Shown here one piece after another: positions 8,223 through 10,885 of a stretch of 10,885 nt of DNA. A program made the position numbers and the translations under genes. How positions within the stretch are numbered: position 1 is the stretch's first letter; the number at the start of each line of letters is the position of its first letter. The notes below the pieces were generated by a model. The model was not told where the DNA came from. It did not search any database and worked only from the letters and a program-made list of their open reading frames with translations. This stretch comes from Multifurca ochricompacta (lineage: Eukaryota > Basidiomycota > Agaricomycetes > Russulales > Russulaceae): contig WTXG01000599.1 in NCBI GenBank assembly GCA_022496185.1, positions 1 to 10,885 on the forward strand, in the 5' to 3' direction.

Positions 8223-9480
8223 ATGGCCACCTTTTCTTCTTCTTCCCAAACGCGTGTGAACACAAGCAATCACTCTGAGAACTTTCAATTCGGCCAGTTT
8301 GCCATTGATGAGTATCGACCTATCAAAGTTGTATGCGTCGGTGCCGGATTTTGTGGCATCCTCGCAGCCATCCGGTCCGAAACAATCTTCTTTTGTTCTC
8401 TATAGTTTCTCACCAAGTTCCATTATTCTATAGCTTTGCGCGGGAAGGTGCCAAACATCGAGTTGACAGTTTATGAAAAGGAGAATGGGATCGGCGGTAC
8501 TTGGTTCGTTAACAAATACATCCATCTTCAGCCTTCAGTTCAGTCCTCAATGAACAGGGACTCCCATTGTGATATACCCTCCCACAGTGTAGGACACTTC
8601 CCTGGTCGTCACTCGCTCTCAAGCCGGATATCTCCGTTCGTGCGTCGTCGGGACCAATGTGCGTCGCTTTCTCAGAAGAAGCGGGCCAAAAAACACTCAT
8701 CCACCTTTAGAATTGACCAAACTGACGCGATCTTGACGGTGGTAGGTAGACTGGTCCGGATTGTACGCCTCTGGGCCCGAGATCCTCAGTTACCTCAACT
8801 GAGTGGTCGAAACGTACACAAGCTCAGGCGCCACATAAAACTGCAACACGGGCTCACGTACGCCTTGTGGGATGGGAGGACACCTCAGGATCCGGCGTGA
8901 TGGAGACGGTGATGCGGAGGTCGAGTACACGAGGTACCTGGTTCTCATGGGTGTTGGTATTCTCCATTCCAGGTCTTAGTGATTTCCGTGGATGCGTACT
9001 GCACAGTGGGCAGTGGGACGTCACCGAGGAGGGTTGGTGGGAAGAAGTTGTGAAGGATTGGGGGGGATAAGGCCGTCGGTGTTATTGGAAAGTGCGTGAC
9101 TGGTAGCGTGCTAAGTCCTCCCCCTCCCCAACGCACACTCTTTCGTATCGTCTGACTGGGGTCTTGTCATTTTAAGGGTCCTTCCGGAATCCAACTTGGC
9201 AGCGCGCTTCAACCCAAAGTCAAGTCGATCGTAAACTACACCCTCTCAAAGACGTGGATCGGAGAGCCATTCTCCCTTCACACCATGCTCGAACTCGCCG
9301 GTCGTGATCCAGGGAGAGACGACTGTATCCATCACAATCTTTCACGCACATAGATAGAGATTCACAGTCACAGTGACTTCTCTAACCTCCAAAGATTTAT
9401 ATTCAGAGAAAGACCGCGAGGCGTTTAGGGACGAGAAATACTAGAAAGAGTTCAGACACAAGATTAAAGCAGATCTTAAT
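8223..9480 (+). pseudogene. Flavin-containing / Baeyer-Villiger-type monooxygenase, truncated and disrupted
   Basis: Members use FAD and NADPH to insert oxygen into small substrates; the substrate is unknown. Exon 1 (8223-8374) ends with the FAD Rossmann motif in KVVCVGAGFCGILAAIR (GxGxxG at residues 40-45). A 59-base intron (8375-8433, weak donor GTCCGA) follows. Further family segments appear in changing frames: VPNIELTVYEK and IGGTWF (8450-8510), CDIPSH (about 8568), WSGLYASGPEILSYLN (8750-8799), YIKLQHGLTYA (about 8833), the fingerprint FxGxxxHxxxW as FRGCVLHSGQW (8984-9016), SGIQLGSALQPKVKSIVNYT (9186-9245), and LHTMLELAGRDPGRDD (to 9324). The exon 9395-9480 reads SEKDREAFRDEKY then TAG (9442-9444) then KEFRHK. 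A TGA at 8800-8802 also interrupts. The expected C-terminal half is missing after 9480. Confidence 0.85.
9325..9394 (+). other. Intron in the monooxygenase relic
   Basis: Donor GTATCC follows the codons for GRDD with one base over. Acceptor AAAG ends at 9394, and the joined codon TAT continues into LYSEKDREAF. A branch-like CTAAC lies at 9382-9386, unusually close to the acceptor. The acceptor choice rests on restoring the family frame. Confidence 0.55.
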
Positions 9481-9522
9481 GTGCGTTCTCTATTCTATTG
9501 ATGCGCGGTCCCCATCAGGATT

Positions 9523-10860
9523 TCATTCCTTTTCTATCACCTCAGCAGGGAATAGATCAGGCTCAAAGTTATCATTCCCAAATACCTGTTCCACGTATAC
9601 TGGTTCCACCATGTCGTAACGTTAGCAGTTACTCGCGAGGAAGAACAGAAAAGATTGCTTACTCCACTGTGCGAGACCCTTGTCATAGTTGCGCAGACAC
9701 ACGAAGGCGAAAGCCAGTGGAGAAGAGCAGTGCCATAAACGAAGAGACAGTCATGCAACCGAAGAATGGCCAGTCTATGAAGATAAAACGATATACGCGC
9801 GAGTAGAACATCATTGACCACGCGAACATGAAGAAAGCGATGGCAAGGAATGCCCAGGTCAACTTGCGCCACCCGCGGCGCACGGAGTATCAACCCTACG
9901 ATGTGCCGATGTGCTCGTCAGCGCGCCAGCACAGGTTGTCGAAAGTCGAAACGTATGATCGTCAGCCAGGGGATCAGCAACTGAAATTGAAATCCACATC
10001 AGCCACCGCGCAGCGAAGTGATGGAATCAGATGTGAATGGTGAGAATGAATGTCCCATTATAGACTGGGGTGTAAGATGGAGAAGTTGATCGACCCAGAG
10101 CGCCATTGGATTGACAAGGATGAAAAGAGATAGCTAGATGCTGACCAAGACTGCAAGAAAGTACTGTATGAAACTGTCAAGACCTGTGGCTTGAGTATAG
10201 AACGACGGAAAGGCCGTACATTCACAGAATATCCTTCGGCAGACCAACGCGCCTGAAGGTGTGGGTGCGATAAGCCTAGCGTAAAATGGGTAAAACGGTA
10301 GCTGCGAACGAGGTGGGGGCCGAACTAATACCTCGTAAAGGTGCCAGGAGAGGTAAATGGAAATCAAGAGCGCATCCCAATGCAACGCGAGGTCCACAAT
10401 CTAGGGAGGATATATGCATGAGAAATAGTGGGGTAAGATAGAACGGCTACTAACCGCACCTGAAGCACAAGCCGTCTCGTAAAGTACTACGAGTACAAGC
10501 TTATGTGACACGGCGTATCTGGCCTTTCAATAAGGTGAAAATAGGCGGTCGTCGTTGGTGTTTATGGTGTGCCACAATGCGTACGTCGACCACCCAGTAG
10601 CGAGCATGCGCGCGATGAGAAGGGCGAGGCTGTGTCCACGTGAGCTAGGAGATAGTCCCCAAAGAGAGCACATAGATAAGGGGGATAGATTCGAAAAGCA
10701 ACTAAAAGACGTTAATAATGAATAGGAAAAGAAGAAGCAAAAGCACGCGGCTACTCGCAGACCAGAATTGAGATCCTATAAGTGACAACTCCTCGCGGCG
10801 CGACTGGGTCAACCTATGAGGATACGATTCAAATTATTTCAAAACTCTAAAACCTAGGGA
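9523..10860 (-). pseudogene. Multipass (about 7-TM) membrane protein of unknown function, disrupted
   Basis: The minus strand encodes a series of hydrophobic segments in the order of an agaricomycete seven-helix family of unknown function: VLLLLFLFIINVF, LFESIPLIYVLSLGTIS, LALLIARMLATGWSTYALW, LALHWDALLISIYLSW (exon 10400-10332), FIQYFLAVLVSI with LSLFILVNPMALWVDQL, LTWAFLAIAFFMFAW, and MTVSSFMALLF with LAFAFVCLRNYDKGLAQW. Introns 10401-10459, 10276-10331 and 9600-9662 fit; the last has a CTAAC branch site, and its exon ends in the hydrophilic tail EQVFGNDNFEPDLFPAEV with a TGA at 9523-9525. In-frame stops lie at 10702-10704, 10645-10647, 10487-10489, 10222-10224, 10134-10136, 9896-9898 and 9890-9892, and several frameshifts occur as well. 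The start codon was not located. Ligand and role are unknown. Confidence 0.75.
9600..9662 (-). other. Last intron of the membrane-protein relic
   Basis: This 63-base intron has donor GTAAGC, a branch sequence TGCTAAC, and a CAG acceptor. Joining the exons gives the codon ATA and continues from LAQW into YVEQVFGN without a break, ending at a natural stop. Confidence 0.75.
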
Positions 10861-10885
10861 CTCACTTGGCCGCTGGGTACAGAGA

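Noticed and set aside
9498..9806. Plus-strand ORF after the monooxygenase, as its missing C-terminus
   Set aside because: It shows no monooxygenase similarity and is antisense to the membrane-protein exons.

Overview
The window looks like nuclear DNA of a filamentous basidiomycete, most likely an agaricomycete. The reasons are: short GT-AG introns (47 to 79 bases where I could place them) that interrupt genes every 50 to 200 coding bases; a Goodbye-NACHT-ankyrin protein of the fungal NLR-like (STAND) kind; a flavin/Baeyer-Villiger monooxygenase typical of mushroom genomes; and a multipass membrane protein family I associate with agaricomycetes. No viral, bacterial, CRISPR, rRNA or tRNA signal was seen.

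Layout. (1) 1-3805, minus strand: a Goodbye-NACHT-ankyrin gene that runs off the left edge. Its first seven exons can be spliced cleanly by eye as far as the Walker B motif. From about 2285 leftwards the frame breaks repeatedly by single-base steps. The last 1.2 kb is a tandem array of 13 almost identical ankyrin units. (2) 3806-7260: 3.4 kb of gene-poor, partly AT-rich DNA with short inverted repeats, a CCGG-rich tract, a TTTA microsatellite and one unidentified ORF with gene-like composition. (3) 7267-7650, minus: the 3' end of a second ankyrin gene, with its stop codon, built of the same repeat family. (4) 8223-9480, plus: the N-terminal half of a flavin monooxygenase, broken by frameshifts, a small deletion and nonsense codons. 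(5) 9523 to about 10860, minus: a multipass membrane protein gene with a readable C-terminus but at least seven in-frame TAG/TGA codons; it converges on the truncated monooxygenase.

The genes do not form an obvious pathway. The best reading is an accessory, decaying region next to an NLR-like gene whose ankyrin array is being homogenised by repeat exchange. Two kinds of damage are visible. The ankyrin gene shows only small indels, nearly all losses, which could be uncorrected long-read error or recent decay. The right-hand genes also carry substitution-type stop codons, which points to genuine pseudogenes. I did not find a convincing new biological system. The tandem ankyrin array and its severed 3' end are the most interesting parts.
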